Positions 43,290-51,695 of a DNA stretch of 64,000 nucleotides are shown here, piece by piece. The notes under the pieces are model-generated. The model saw only the letters and a list, made by a program, of their open reading frames with translations, was not told the DNA's origin and searched no databases. The position numbers were made by a program, and so were the translations under genes. Source of the DNA: an uncultured Parabacteroides sp. (lineage in GTDB: Bacteria > Bacteroidota > Bacteroidia > Bacteroidales > Tannerellaceae); assembly GCF_902493135.1 (NCBI RefSeq), contig NZ_CABUOD010000025.1:7241-71240 (forward strand). Direction: 5' to 3'. The first letter of the stretch is position 1; the number at the start of each line of letters is the position of its first letter.

Positions 43290-44405
43290 ATGTTGAACAG
43301 AAACAAACTGGTCTTTATTCTTGCCGGTATACTGTTTGCAATAAGCAGTATATCGGCACAAAATAACGCCCAAATCAGTGCAGACGAGTTGATCCATAAC
43401 TTCGGAACGATAGGGGAATCCGATGGATTGGCAAGTCACGTATTTACGATCAAAAACACAGGTAACGGCCCGCTTGTCATCACGCGGATCACGGCATCCT
43501 GCGGCTGCACGCAGCCCGAATGGACCAAAGAGCCCATCGCTCCGGGAAAGACCGGAGAAGTAAAAGTAACCTACAACCCGAAAGGACGTCCCGGCCCTTT
43601 TTACAAAACTATAGCGATCTACAGTAACGGAAAAAAAGGCAGTTTCTCCTTAGGTATCAAAGGAAACGTAACCCCTAAAGAAGCTCAACCCATACTGATT
43701 TATCCGTATAGCATCGGCGACCTGAAACTGCAAACAAAAAATATTCTTTACAGCACGATCCGCCCCGAAGAAACATTGGGAGAAAAGATCAACCTGATCA
43801 ATGAAGGAAAAACATCCCTGAACATCCATTTAGGAAAAACGCCTCATTATCTGAACGTCGTAGCCAATCCTACAAAACTGGCTCCGGGTGAAACAGGCGA
43901 AATATCCATCCTGATGAATGCGAAAGAGGCAAAACGGAAAGGCCGCATGACAGCCGAAATTCCGGTAACGGTCGAAAGTATCGGTCAGAAGAAAGGAACA
44001 GAAGGCAAACTGCATGTTGCAGCCAATATCATAGACGACTTCAGCAAACTGACTGCCTCGGAGAAGGCGAAAGCTCCGGTAGCCCAGCTATCGGGCACCT
44101 TGCTCGACTTCGGCAAACTGCCCGATAAAAGCAGCTTTATCCCGTTGGTCGGCGGAAGGGTGAGCGGGACGATCGAAATCACCAACTCCGGGAAATCGCC
44201 GCTTGTCATCTATAGTGCGACCTGCGATGACGAACGTGTCGCTGTTTCCGGCGGCAAAAGAGAAATCAAACCGGGCACGACAGCCACTTTCAAAGTGACA
44301 GTACGCCCGAAAGAGATAAAAACAAAACTGGAAGCCCTCATCAATTTCGTATGCAACGACCCGAACGGTCCGGTACGGCTTGTGAAGGTAACCGCCAATA
44401 AATAA
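43290..44405 (+). CDS. DUF1573 protein (long, two-domain)
   Basis: 371 residues with a signal peptide (ending ISAQ). The first ~125 residues are a close paralogue of the preceding gene, including SCGCTQPEWTKEPIAPGKTGEV. A linker and a second Ig-like region follow (LNIHLGKTPHYLNVVANPTKLAPGETGEIS; GTIEITNSGKSPLVIYSATCDDERV). It looks like a tandem duplication in which one copy gained C-terminal domains. Probably co-transcribed with its neighbour (25-bp gap) and followed at 13 bp by meaB. Confidence 0.9.
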   Translation: MLNRNKLVFILAGILFAISSISAQNNAQISADELIHNFGTIGESDGLASHVFTIKNTGNGPLVITRITASCGCTQPEWTKEPIAPGKTGEVKVTYNPKGRPGPFYKTIAIYSNGKKGSFSLGIKGNVTPKEAQPILIYPYSIGDLKLQTKNILYSTIRPEETLGEKINLINEGKTSLNIHLGKTPHYLNVVANPTKLAPGETGEISILMNAKEAKRKGRMTAEIPVTVESIGQKKGTEGKLHVAANIIDDFSKLTASEKAKAPVAQLSGTLLDFGKLPDKSSFIPLVGGRVSGTIEITNSGKSPLVIYSATCDDERVAVSGGKREIKPGTTATFKVTVRPKEIKTKLEALINFVCNDPNGPVRLVKVTANK

Positions 44406-44418
44406 CCAATTGTCTAAA

Positions 44419-45522
44419 ATGATGGAACATCCCGAAAACGACGATCTGTACAGAGGATTAAAGGTGAACAAAGGCGTAGCCGATGTGCCGACGGTAAATC
44501 CTTATCTGAAAAGAAGGATTCAACGTAAAGAATATACGCCCGCCGAATTTGTGGAAGGCATACTGAAGGGGAACATTACGATCCTCAGCCAGGCAGTGAC
44601 GCTGGTGGAAAGCTCCAAATACGAACACCAGCAAGTGGCACAAGAGATTATCGAAAAATGCTTGCCACATGCAGGAAAGTCGGTCCGCATCGGTATCACC
44701 GGCGTGCCGGGCGCCGGTAAAAGTACCTCGATCGATGCGTTCGGTATGCATCTGATAGGGGAAGGACGTAAACTGGCCGTGCTGGCGATCGACCCCAGCA
44801 GCGAGCGCTCGAAAGGCAGCATCCTCGGCGATAAAACCCGAATGGAGGCCTTGTCCCGTGAAAAGAACGCTTTCATCCGCCCTTCGCCATCGGCGGGTTC
44901 TTTAGGTGGCGTTGCCCGTAAAACACGCGAAACGATCGTGCTCTGCGAAGCCGCCGGGTTCGACACGGTATTTGTCGAGACAGTCGGTGTCGGACAAAGC
45001 GAAACGGCTGTCCACTCGATGGTCGATTTCTTCCTGTTGATCCAGCTTGCCGGTACCGGAGACGAACTGCAAGGCATCAAGCGCGGCATCATGGAGATGG
45101 CGGACGGGATCATCATCAACAAGGCGGATGGCGACAACCTGGAAAAAGCGAAACTGGCAGCCGCGCAGTTCCGTAACGCCCTGCATCTCTTCCCGGCTCC
45201 CGAATCAGGCTGGTTCCCGAAAGTATTGACCTATTCGGGTTACTACAACCTGGGGATTAAAGAAATCTGGGACATGGTCGGAGAATATATGGAATTCACC
45301 CGAAAGAACGGTTACTTCGATTACAAGCGCAACGAACAGGCCAAGTATTGGATGTACGAAAGTATCAACGACACGCTCCGCGAAACGTTCTACCACAATC
45401 CGGCGGTAGAAAACATGTTGAACTTCACGGAGCAACAGGTATTGAATAACGAGATCAGCTCGTTCGTTGCCGCCAAACGGATGATGGATCTGTTCTTGGA
45501 GAATCTGTCTGCAAAGAAATAA
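44419..45522 (+). CDS. meaB: Methylmalonyl-CoA mutase-associated GTPase MeaB
   Basis: 367 residues, G3E-family P-loop GTPase: GITGVPGAGKST, AIDPSSERSKGSILGDKTRM, RPSPSAGSLGGVARKTRE, VETVGVGQSE and the NKAD base-recognition motif in IINKADGDN. MeaB protects and reactivates adenosylcobalamin-dependent methylmalonyl-CoA mutase. The mutase genes are not in the window, so meaB is detached from its target here. ATG 44419 (MMEHPEN) chosen; the upstream in-frame TTG is unlikely. A strong terminator follows. Confidence 0.95.
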   Translation: MMEHPENDDLYRGLKVNKGVADVPTVNPYLKRRIQRKEYTPAEFVEGILKGNITILSQAVTLVESSKYEHQQVAQEIIEKCLPHAGKSVRIGITGVPGAGKSTSIDAFGMHLIGEGRKLAVLAIDPSSERSKGSILGDKTRMEALSREKNAFIRPSPSAGSLGGVARKTRETIVLCEAAGFDTVFVETVGVGQSETAVHSMVDFFLLIQLAGTGDELQGIKRGIMEMADGIIINKADGDNLEKAKLAAAQFRNALHLFPAPESGWFPKVLTYSGYYNLGIKEIWDMVGEYMEFTRKNGYFDYKRNEQAKYWMYESINDTLRETFYHNPAVENMLNFTEQQVLNNEISSFVAAKRMMDLFLENLSAKK

Positions 45523-45556
45523 ATATAAACACACAATACCGGTCTTATCCGGTTCA

Positions 45557-45595
45557 CGAGTGTCTCAAAGGCTCATTTTGAGGCACTCGTTTTTT
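45557..45595 (+). terminator. Intrinsic terminator after meaB
   Basis: CGAGTGtCTCAAA pairs with TTTGAGgCACTCG, followed by TTTTTT at 45590-45595. Confidence 0.92.
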
Positions 45596-45607
45596 ATCTG
45601 AATTATC

Positions 45608-48019
45608 ATGGAAAAGAAAAAACTTATACTGCTATTGCTAAGTTGTGCGGTAATCACGGAGGCTCATGCAGCCTACCAAGGCCGCGTGTATGTAGACTCC
45701 AACCGGAACGGAATCTACGACAAAGGAGAGAAAGTCTTAAAAGACATCCGGGTTTCCGACGGATTAAACGTTGTCAAAACGAATGCCGAAGGTCTTTACA
45801 CACTTCCCGGACACGAACGGGAACGGTTTATCTTCATCACCACTCCTTCCGGCTACAGGACAGACAATCAATATTACCGGCGGATCAACGGCACAGGGCA
45901 AACATACGATTTCGGCCTGCAAACCTGGAAAGGACGCATCAGGCCGGATGGCAGCCACAAGTTCATCCATATTTCCGACACCGAGATATTCAACACGGAG
46001 AACCAGGAAGACTGGGCGAATAACGTCCGGGATTATGCAGCCAATGAGAACATCGCATTTATCATCCATACCGGCGATATCTGCTATGAAAACGGATTGA
46101 AGAACCATATCCATCTGATGAACACGTCGAACATGGATTGCCCGATGTTCTACTGTATCGGCAATCATGATCTTGTAAAAGGAAAATACGGGGAAGAAGT
46201 TTTTGAAAATGTTTACGGCCCGGTCTATTACTCCTTCGACTTCGGGAATGTCCACTATGTCGTTACCCCGATGGCAGGAGGCGATCATCAGCCCGGCTAT
46301 ACAAAAGAAGACGTTTACCGCTGGCTGAAGAACGACTTGGCACAGGTTCCGGCCGGAAAACCAATCATGGTGTTTAATCACGATTTGCTGACTTCCGGGA
46401 ACGAGTTTGTTTTCGGTATCGACGGAAACGAACAGATCAACCTGAACGAACATAACCTGAAAGCCTGGTTATACGGGCATTGGCATAACCATTTCGTTCG
46501 CAAACAAGGAGAAGTATTAACGATATCGACAGCAACGCTTGACAAAGGAGGAATCGACCACTCGACTTCCGCCTTCCGCGTGGTGGACGTAGACCGGAAA
46601 GGAGATATCCGGACCTCCCTTCGCTATACATATATAAATAAGTCCATTGAAATCGCCTCGATCGCGAATGAGGCATGTGCAATGACGGCAGACGGAAAGG
46701 TTCCCGTATCGGTCAACACATACAATGCGGTTGCTCCTGCCGTGCGTGTCACTTATAGTTGTGCCGTGGACGGCAAGATTGTCCAGCCGGAAACACAGCT
46801 TACTCAAAATACAGATTGGAACTGGTCCGGAAAGGCCAATCTCCCGGCAGATTGTAAAGGCAAACGGGTTTTCATAACAGCAAAAGCGTTGTTCGACAAT
46901 GGAGAAATAACAGTCAGCCGTTCCTCATTTTTGTACCAGCCGGAAGAGATTGGCGAAACTCCTCAACTGGCGTGGATCCGGAATGTAAATGCCAACCTTT
47001 ACTTTTCATCTCCGGTCGTTGCCGGTGGCAACGTGTATGTCGCTTCTCTCGATGAGGATTTGAAGGGAGAAGGCGCGATATTTGCTCTGGATGCAAAGAC
47101 TGGTGAATTACAGTGGAAGTATCCGGTACGCAACTCCATCAAAAACACGATTGCCGTTGACGAAGGGACCGTCTTCGCACAAGATGCGGAAGGTTACTTA
47201 TACGCCATCGACGCACAGACGGGCAAACTGAAATGGGATATAAAGATGAATGTCGCCGGCCTCCCTGTCCTTGTAGACGGACTGACAGCCGCCAATGGCA
47301 TCGTCTATGCCGGAAGCGGAAAGGCATTCGGGGCCTATAACGGGAAAACGGGCGAAGCTGTCTGGCTGAACAAAGGCTGGCCGCAAGGAGAAGCCACGAC
47401 ATCGACTCCCCTGCTGATAAACGGAGTTGTTGTTTCAGGTGCAAACTGGCGAGGCTTCTACGGCAACGATGCACAAACGGGAGAATTGCTTTGGAAACTC
47501 GATAAAGACGGGATCACGGACAGAGGCGCAACACCGGCCTATGCCGGCAACCTGCTTTATGTCGCTTCGCGCCAGTCTTTATTTATCATCGACAGCCGTT
47601 CGGGGAAAGTGGTGGTCCGTAAAGAGTTGCCATTCAATGTACAGGTCAACTCCACTCCATTAATAACGGACAACCTGATTATGTTCGGTACACAAACGGA
47701 CGGTCTGGTAGCACTCGATCGTGAAACATTTGAAGTCAAATGGAAAGCTCAAACTTCACCGGCCCTGGTTTATACTGCTCCTTACTCCCGCCATCCCGCC
47801 GCTACGATCGAAACAAGTCCCCTGTTTGTCGGAGGAACGGTTTATTTCGGTGCATCCGACGGCATTATCTATGGAGTCAATCCGGAAAACGGGCAAACGG
47901 TCTGGAAACACAAAACGGGCGCACCTCTGTTCTCGACATTGGCAACAGACGGACGCATGATCTTCGCTACCGACTTCGGAGGCAATGTTTATGCATTCAG
48001 GTGTAACGGATCATTATAG
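45608..48019 (+). CDS. Secreted calcineurin-like phosphoesterase fused to a PQQ-type beta-propeller
   Basis: 803 residues. Signal peptide (ending THA-type TEAHA), then an SdrD-like beta domain (GRVYVDSNRNGIYDKGEKVLKDIRVSDG), then a metallophosphoesterase domain (about 115-330): motif I SDTE (usually DxH), II HTGDICYENG, III GNHDLV, IV FNHDLL, V YGHWHNHF. A middle Ig-like part leads to a C-terminal PQQ/YVTN propeller (from about 455) with repeats such as ALDAKTGELQWKYPVRN and AIDAQTGKLKWDIKMN. The acid at the motif I His position could change metal choice. Substrate unknown; the propeller may bind a ligand or scaffold the enzyme. Convergent with pfkA. Confidence 0.88.
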   Translation: MEKKKLILLLLSCAVITEAHAAYQGRVYVDSNRNGIYDKGEKVLKDIRVSDGLNVVKTNAEGLYTLPGHERERFIFITTPSGYRTDNQYYRRINGTGQTYDFGLQTWKGRIRPDGSHKFIHISDTEIFNTENQEDWANNVRDYAANENIAFIIHTGDICYENGLKNHIHLMNTSNMDCPMFYCIGNHDLVKGKYGEEVFENVYGPVYYSFDFGNVHYVVTPMAGGDHQPGYTKEDVYRWLKNDLAQVPAGKPIMVFNHDLLTSGNEFVFGIDGNEQINLNEHNLKAWLYGHWHNHFVRKQGEVLTISTATLDKGGIDHSTSAFRVVDVDRKGDIRTSLRYTYINKSIEIASIANEACAMTADGKVPVSVNTYNAVAPAVRVTYSCAVDGKIVQPETQLTQNTDWNWSGKANLPADCKGKRVFITAKALFDNGEITVSRSSFLYQPEEIGETPQLAWIRNVNANLYFSSPVVAGGNVYVASLDEDLKGEGAIFALDAKTGELQWKYPVRNSIKNTIAVDEGTVFAQDAEGYLYAIDAQTGKLKWDIKMNVAGLPVLVDGLTAANGIVYAGSGKAFGAYNGKTGEAVWLNKGWPQGEATTSTPLLINGVVVSGANWRGFYGNDAQTGELLWKLDKDGITDRGATPAYAGNLLYVASRQSLFIIDSRSGKVVVRKELPFNVQVNSTPLITDNLIMFGTQTDGLVALDRETFEVKWKAQTSPALVYTAPYSRHPAATIETSPLFVGGTVYFGASDGIIYGVNPENGQTVWKHKTGAPLFSTLATDGRMIFATDFGGNVYAFRCNGSL

Positions 48020-48022
48020 TCG

Positions 48023-48079
48023 GACAAGGATATAAAAAGCCCCGCGAAACTCTTCCGCAGGGCTTTTTATATCCTTGTC
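48023..48079. terminator. Bidirectional terminator with 20-bp perfect arms
   Basis: Arms 48023-48042 and 48060-48079 are exact inverted copies containing ATATAAAAAGCCC and its complement, with further GCG/CGC pairing in the loop. It serves both the phosphoesterase gene and convergent pfkA. Confidence 0.93.
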
Positions 48080-48088
48080 AAGAACAAA

Positions 48089-49069
48089 TCAAATGGAAGA
48101 AATACGCAACGTATTCAACAGATCACGATTGATCGGTTTGTCATTCTTGATTGCTTTCGAGAAAGGAACATACACGATTTCATCATTTTGAATTCCCATC
48201 ATCACATTACGCTGGTCGTCCAGCAATGCATCGACTGCGGCAACTCCCATGCGGGTAGCCAAAATACGATCCTGCGCTGTCGGCGAACCACCACGCTGCA
48301 AATGTCCCAAAATCGAAACACGCACGTCGAACTGCGGATATTCCTTCTTCACACGTTCGGCAACGCCCATAGCGCCACCGGTCACTTCACTTTCCGCAAC
48401 AAGAACGATACTGCTGTTCTTCGACTTACGGAAACCGGTTTCGATCATCTCGGCCAACTGGTCTTTCTCCACCGATATCTCCGGAATGATAGCCGCTTCC
48501 GCACCCGACGCAATCGCACCGTTCAAAGCCAGGAATCCGGCATCACGCCCCATCACTTCGATAAAGAACAGACGGTCATGGGAAGTTGCCGTGTCACGGA
48601 TTTTATCGACACATTCCATGATTGTATTCAAAGCCGTATCATAGCCGATCGTGATATCCGTACCATACAGGTCATTATCGATCGTACCGGGCAGGCCGAC
48701 AATCGGATAATTAAATTCCTGTGCAAAGATGCGGGCGCCGGTCAACGTCCCATCCCCCCCGATGGCAACCAAAGCATCGATGCCGTGCTCCATCAGTTTG
48801 TCGTAAGCCTGCTTACGGCCTTCCGGTGTCTTGAACTCTGCACAACGGGCCGTCTTCAGGATAGTACCGCCGCGCTGAATAATATTACTTACATTCTGAG
48901 TCTTGAAATTTTCAATTTCGTCGGTTATCAAGCCCTTGTATCCACGATAGATACCTTTAACGGACATTCCGTTGTAAATAGCGGAACGTGTCACTGCACG
49001 AATAGCAGCGTTCATTCCGGGAGCATCACCTCCGGACGTTAAAATGCCAATACACTTAACTGCAGACAT
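48089..49069 (-). CDS. pfkA: ATP-dependent 6-phosphofructokinase
   Basis: 326 residues, the standard bacterial PfkA length: ILTSGGDAPGMNAAIRAVTR, IGGDGTLTGA, LPGTIDNDLYGTD, EVMGRDAGFLA, and HLQRGGSPTAQDR. GGDGT with a Gly after GGD suggests use of ATP rather than pyrophosphate, a rule I know for this family. It catalyses the committing step of glycolysis. A candidate -7 TACTTTTG lies at 49104-49097 (minus). Last gene before the bidirectional terminator. Confidence 0.95.
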   Translation of the reverse strand: MSAVKCIGILTSGGDAPGMNAAIRAVTRSAIYNGMSVKGIYRGYKGLITDEIENFKTQNVSNIIQRGGTILKTARCAEFKTPEGRKQAYDKLMEHGIDALVAIGGDGTLTGARIFAQEFNYPIVGLPGTIDNDLYGTDITIGYDTALNTIMECVDKIRDTATSHDRLFFIEVMGRDAGFLALNGAIASGAEAAIIPEISVEKDQLAEMIETGFRKSKNSSIVLVAESEVTGGAMGVAERVKKEYPQFDVRVSILGHLQRGGSPTAQDRILATRMGVAAVDALLDDQRNVMMGIQNDEIVYVPFSKAIKNDKPINRDLLNTLRISSI

Positions 49070-49165
49070 AGCGTCTTATATTTTATATGTTCGCGGCAAA
49101 AGTAATAATTATTTGCCAAAAAGCTGTCTATTTTCCAAAACTTCATCAAATCTTAACCCGAAAGG

Positions 49166-50038
49166 TCAGCGGTTGGCATTCAACCCACGGATACGCACAG
49201 CCACTTCCTCCATCAACCACTTCGGGGTAGATGTGGCCCCACACACCCCGACACTGCTCACCCCTTCCGGCAACGGCTCGGTAATTTCCTTCGCTTCCGA
49301 GATAAAGACCGTATTCGGATTTGCCTTCCTGCATTCTTCCAACAGCATCTTGCCATTGGAACTTTTCTTTCCGGCAACAAAATACACCCAATCATGCTTG
49401 GAGGCAAACGTCTTGATGTTCGGCAACCGGTTCGCCACCTGGCGGCAGATCGTATCGAAATACTCGAACTGAACTCCGTTCGCAATACGCCGCCGGATTT
49501 CAGCCACCACTTCACGGAAGCCGTCCAGCGACTTGGTCGTCTGTGAGAAGAGGCAGATATTCCGGTTAAAATCCAGCCGGTCGAGATCCTCCACCTTCTC
49601 GATAACGACAGCAGTACCTTCCGTCTGTCCGACCAGGCCGTTTACCTCGGCATGCCCTTTCTTTCCATAGATCACGACCTGCGTATGGCTGTCGCGCGTA
49701 TCCACATAGCATTTATGTATCTTACGCTGCAATTGGAGCACCACCGGACAGGTCGCATCCACGATCGTGATGTTGTTCCGCCGGGCGATCTCGTAAGTCG
49801 ACGGCGGCTCGCCATGCGCCCGAAGCAAGACCTTTTCGCCTTTCAGGCGGGTAAACTCGTCGTGCTCGATCGTCCTCAGGCCCGACGTTTCCAACCGTTC
49901 CACTTCCAGACTGTTGTGCACGATATCTCCAAGACAATACAGCCTGTCCGTATTTTTCAATTCACGTTCGGCACTTTCGATAGCTGTCACCACCCCGAAA
50001 CAAAAGCCGGAACCTTTATCTATCTCGACTTCTATCAT
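49166..50038 (-). CDS. ispH: 4-hydroxy-3-methylbut-2-enyl diphosphate reductase
   Basis: 290 residues of the LytB/IspH family, which makes IPP and DMAPP in the last step of the MEP isoprenoid pathway. The three Fe-S cysteines are at GFCFGVVTAI, DATCPVV and DTICRQ; conserved LRAHGEPPS and VCGATSTPKWLMEEV are present. The start overlaps cmk's stop by 4 bp (ATGA), so the genes are translationally coupled. Its product feeds the polyprenyl synthase encoded at 53665. Confidence 0.96.
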   Translation of the reverse strand: MIEVEIDKGSGFCFGVVTAIESAERELKNTDRLYCLGDIVHNSLEVERLETSGLRTIEHDEFTRLKGEKVLLRAHGEPPSTYEIARRNNITIVDATCPVVLQLQRKIHKCYVDTRDSHTQVVIYGKKGHAEVNGLVGQTEGTAVVIEKVEDLDRLDFNRNICLFSQTTKSLDGFREVVAEIRRRIANGVQFEYFDTICRQVANRLPNIKTFASKHDWVYFVAGKKSSNGKMLLEECRKANPNTVFISEAKEITEPLPEGVSSVGVCGATSTPKWLMEEVAVRIRGLNANR

Positions 50039-50739
50039 AATGAATCCGTCTCCACTACTTTTTCATACTGTTCCAACAGCCAGGCCTTCTGTTCGGCAAT
50101 CGTCAGATGCGAGTTATCCAGCTCCAGCGCATCGTCCGCCTTACGGAGCGGGCTTTCGGCACGCGTCATATCGATATGGTCACGCGTCTTGACATTTTCG
50201 AGGACTTCTTCAAAAGAAGCCGCCTCCCCTTTGGCTTTCAGTTCGTCCAGACGCCGTTGGGCACGCACTTCCGGGCTGGCAGTCACATAAATCTTCAATT
50301 CGGCATCCGGGAATACAACCGTACCGATATCCCGGCCATCCATCACGATCCCTTTCGCTTTTCCCATCTCCTGCTGCTTGGCAACCATCGCACGGCGCAC
50401 AAAACCTAAAGCGGCAATCGGGCTTACCCGGTTGGCGACTTCCATTCCCCGGATCTCTTTTTCCACTTTCACCCCGTTCAGATAGGTATCGGGGCGTCCG
50501 GTTTCCGGGTTAAAACGAAAAGAGATATCGATGTCGCCCATCGAATCCTGCAACTTCTTTTCATCGATTCCCCCGTCCGCAAAGAATCCATGTTGCAGGC
50601 TGTACAACGTAACCGCCCGATACATCGCTCCCGTATCAATATAAGTATATCCCAACTCCTTTGCCAAATCTTTTGCCATCGTGCTCTTCCCGGTAGAAGA
50701 GACACCGTCTATCGCTATAATAATCTTTTTCATTGCCAT
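50035..50739 (-). CDS. cmk: Cytidylate kinase
   Basis: 234 residues (MAMKK start; MKK at 50733 also possible). Walker A in IAIDGVSSTGKST, GAMYRAVTLY, MDGRDIGTVVFPDAELKIYVTASPEVRAQRR and a C-terminal RAESPLRKADDALELDNSHL, the CMP-kinase set. It phosphorylates CMP and dCMP. The order porQ, cmk, ispH matches what I recall in Porphyromonas gingivalis, but here a 950-bp repeat-bearing gap separates porQ from cmk. Own -7 TATATTTG at 50769-50762. Confidence 0.95.
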   Translation of the reverse strand: MAMKKIIIAIDGVSSTGKSTMAKDLAKELGYTYIDTGAMYRAVTLYSLQHGFFADGGIDEKKLQDSMGDIDISFRFNPETGRPDTYLNGVKVEKEIRGMEVANRVSPIAALGFVRRAMVAKQQEMGKAKGIVMDGRDIGTVVFPDAELKIYVTASPEVRAQRRLDELKAKGEAASFEEVLENVKTRDHIDMTRAESPLRKADDALELDNSHLTIAEQKAWLLEQYEKVVETDSL

Positions 50740-50761
50740 ATATATTAATGTAAAGGAGTTG

Positions 50762-50769
50762 CAAATATA
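50762..50769 (-). promoter_or_regulatory. -7 element for cmk-ispH
   Basis: Minus-strand TATATTTG, 23 bp before the cmk start. No TTTG at the expected -33 distance. Confidence 0.5.
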
Positions 50770-50992
50770 CAACAGATTATTTTCCTTCCCTTTATAAATT
50801 ATCCTATTCATCCTTATATTTTATTGTTTTCCACATAATTCATTAACCGTCCGCTTGCCGGCGAACGATCTATAAGTTATGGCAAAGATGCTAATGTAAG
50901 GTGAGTTCGATATAATCCAATAAATTATAACAAGAGTAACCGCATCAAAATTTTCCAAGGCTGTGATCTTCATACGAAGTTTTCTGCAAATC

Positions 50993-51093
50993 ATCTGTCA
51001 CTCTATCACTATGAAGATTGTATCCGTTGATATTCAAACGTTAGTAGCAATGATACATGACGTTTTCATCTATCACTCATCTATCACTCCTAA
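50993..51093 (+). repeat. Degenerate CTATCACT-rich repeat, left inverted copy
   Basis: This segment resembles the reverse complement of 51540-51655. Shared words in order are ATCTGTCACT, TTGATATTCA, TGATACATG, GTTTTC and CTATCACT. Read as peptide, the two copies give ICHSIT ... DIQTLVAMIHDVFIYHSSIT and ICHCVT ... DIQLVLLVIHACFLYHYSVT. It lies in the 50740-51695 gap, which shows no convincing gene. Confidence 0.65.
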
Positions 51094-51305
51094 AACATGG
51101 TATTTCTATCATATAATTGAGAAACAGTACATTGTCTTCTTTCGCTTTTGAAAAAGCATATCAAACAATCAAATAAACAAATGTAAAAACGAATATAATA
51201 GGTGTTAAATTGGCTGAATACGGTTCTTCATTCCACAAAAGCCATCTCTTTTTTAGCAAAGGACAAGCACATAATCCCGTAAACACCCCCATGTCGCCAC
51301 CCTTT

Positions 51306-51340
51306 ACACCCGGGTGTGCCGGCTCTCTACACCCGGGTGT
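51306..51340. repeat. Two 12-bp palindromes at 23-bp spacing
   Basis: ACACCCGGGTGT occurs at 51306-51317 and 51329-51340, exactly 23 bp apart, each preceded by T. Same core and same period as the three-unit array at 33178-33235. Confidence 0.85.
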
Positions 51341-51539
51341 AAAAAGGGGCAACAGGGGGATGTCCGGCAACTAAAGCACCTTTCCGGGCCATGAGAACTA
51401 CTTGGTTTTACATATTTTATAGTCGTTTTTACATATAATAATCGAATGATTTGCAGGAGTGAGAATAGGGCGCTTGTTGTTTGTGTTATTTACAATACAC
51501 TCATATACAAGTATTTACAAACAGAATATATGTTTCCCC

Positions 51540-51655
51540 ACCAAATTACCTGTGATAGGGCAGTGACACTGTAGTGATAGAGAAAACAGGCATGTATCAC
51601 TAACAGAACAAGCTGAATATCAATAGGTAAAGAGGAATAAGTGACACAGTGACAG
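51540..51655 (-). repeat. Degenerate CTATCACT-rich repeat, right inverted copy
   Basis: Inverted partner of 50993-51093. Between the copies a shorter inverted pair also occurs (TGTAAAAACGA near 51181 and TCGTTTTTACA near 51423), so the gap is partly symmetrical around the TACACCCGGGTGT palindromes. Confidence 0.65.
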
Positions 51656-51695
51656 ATGGAATGGGAAAAACGTAAGGTCAAAAAGCCGGATTTAT

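Noticed and set aside
50963..51681. Two ~62-residue frames (50963-51151 plus, 51490-51681 minus) with similar peptides.
   Set aside because: They follow an inverted degenerate DNA repeat and show no ribosome-binding or promoter support; kept as repeats rather than genes, though decay of a real gene is possible.
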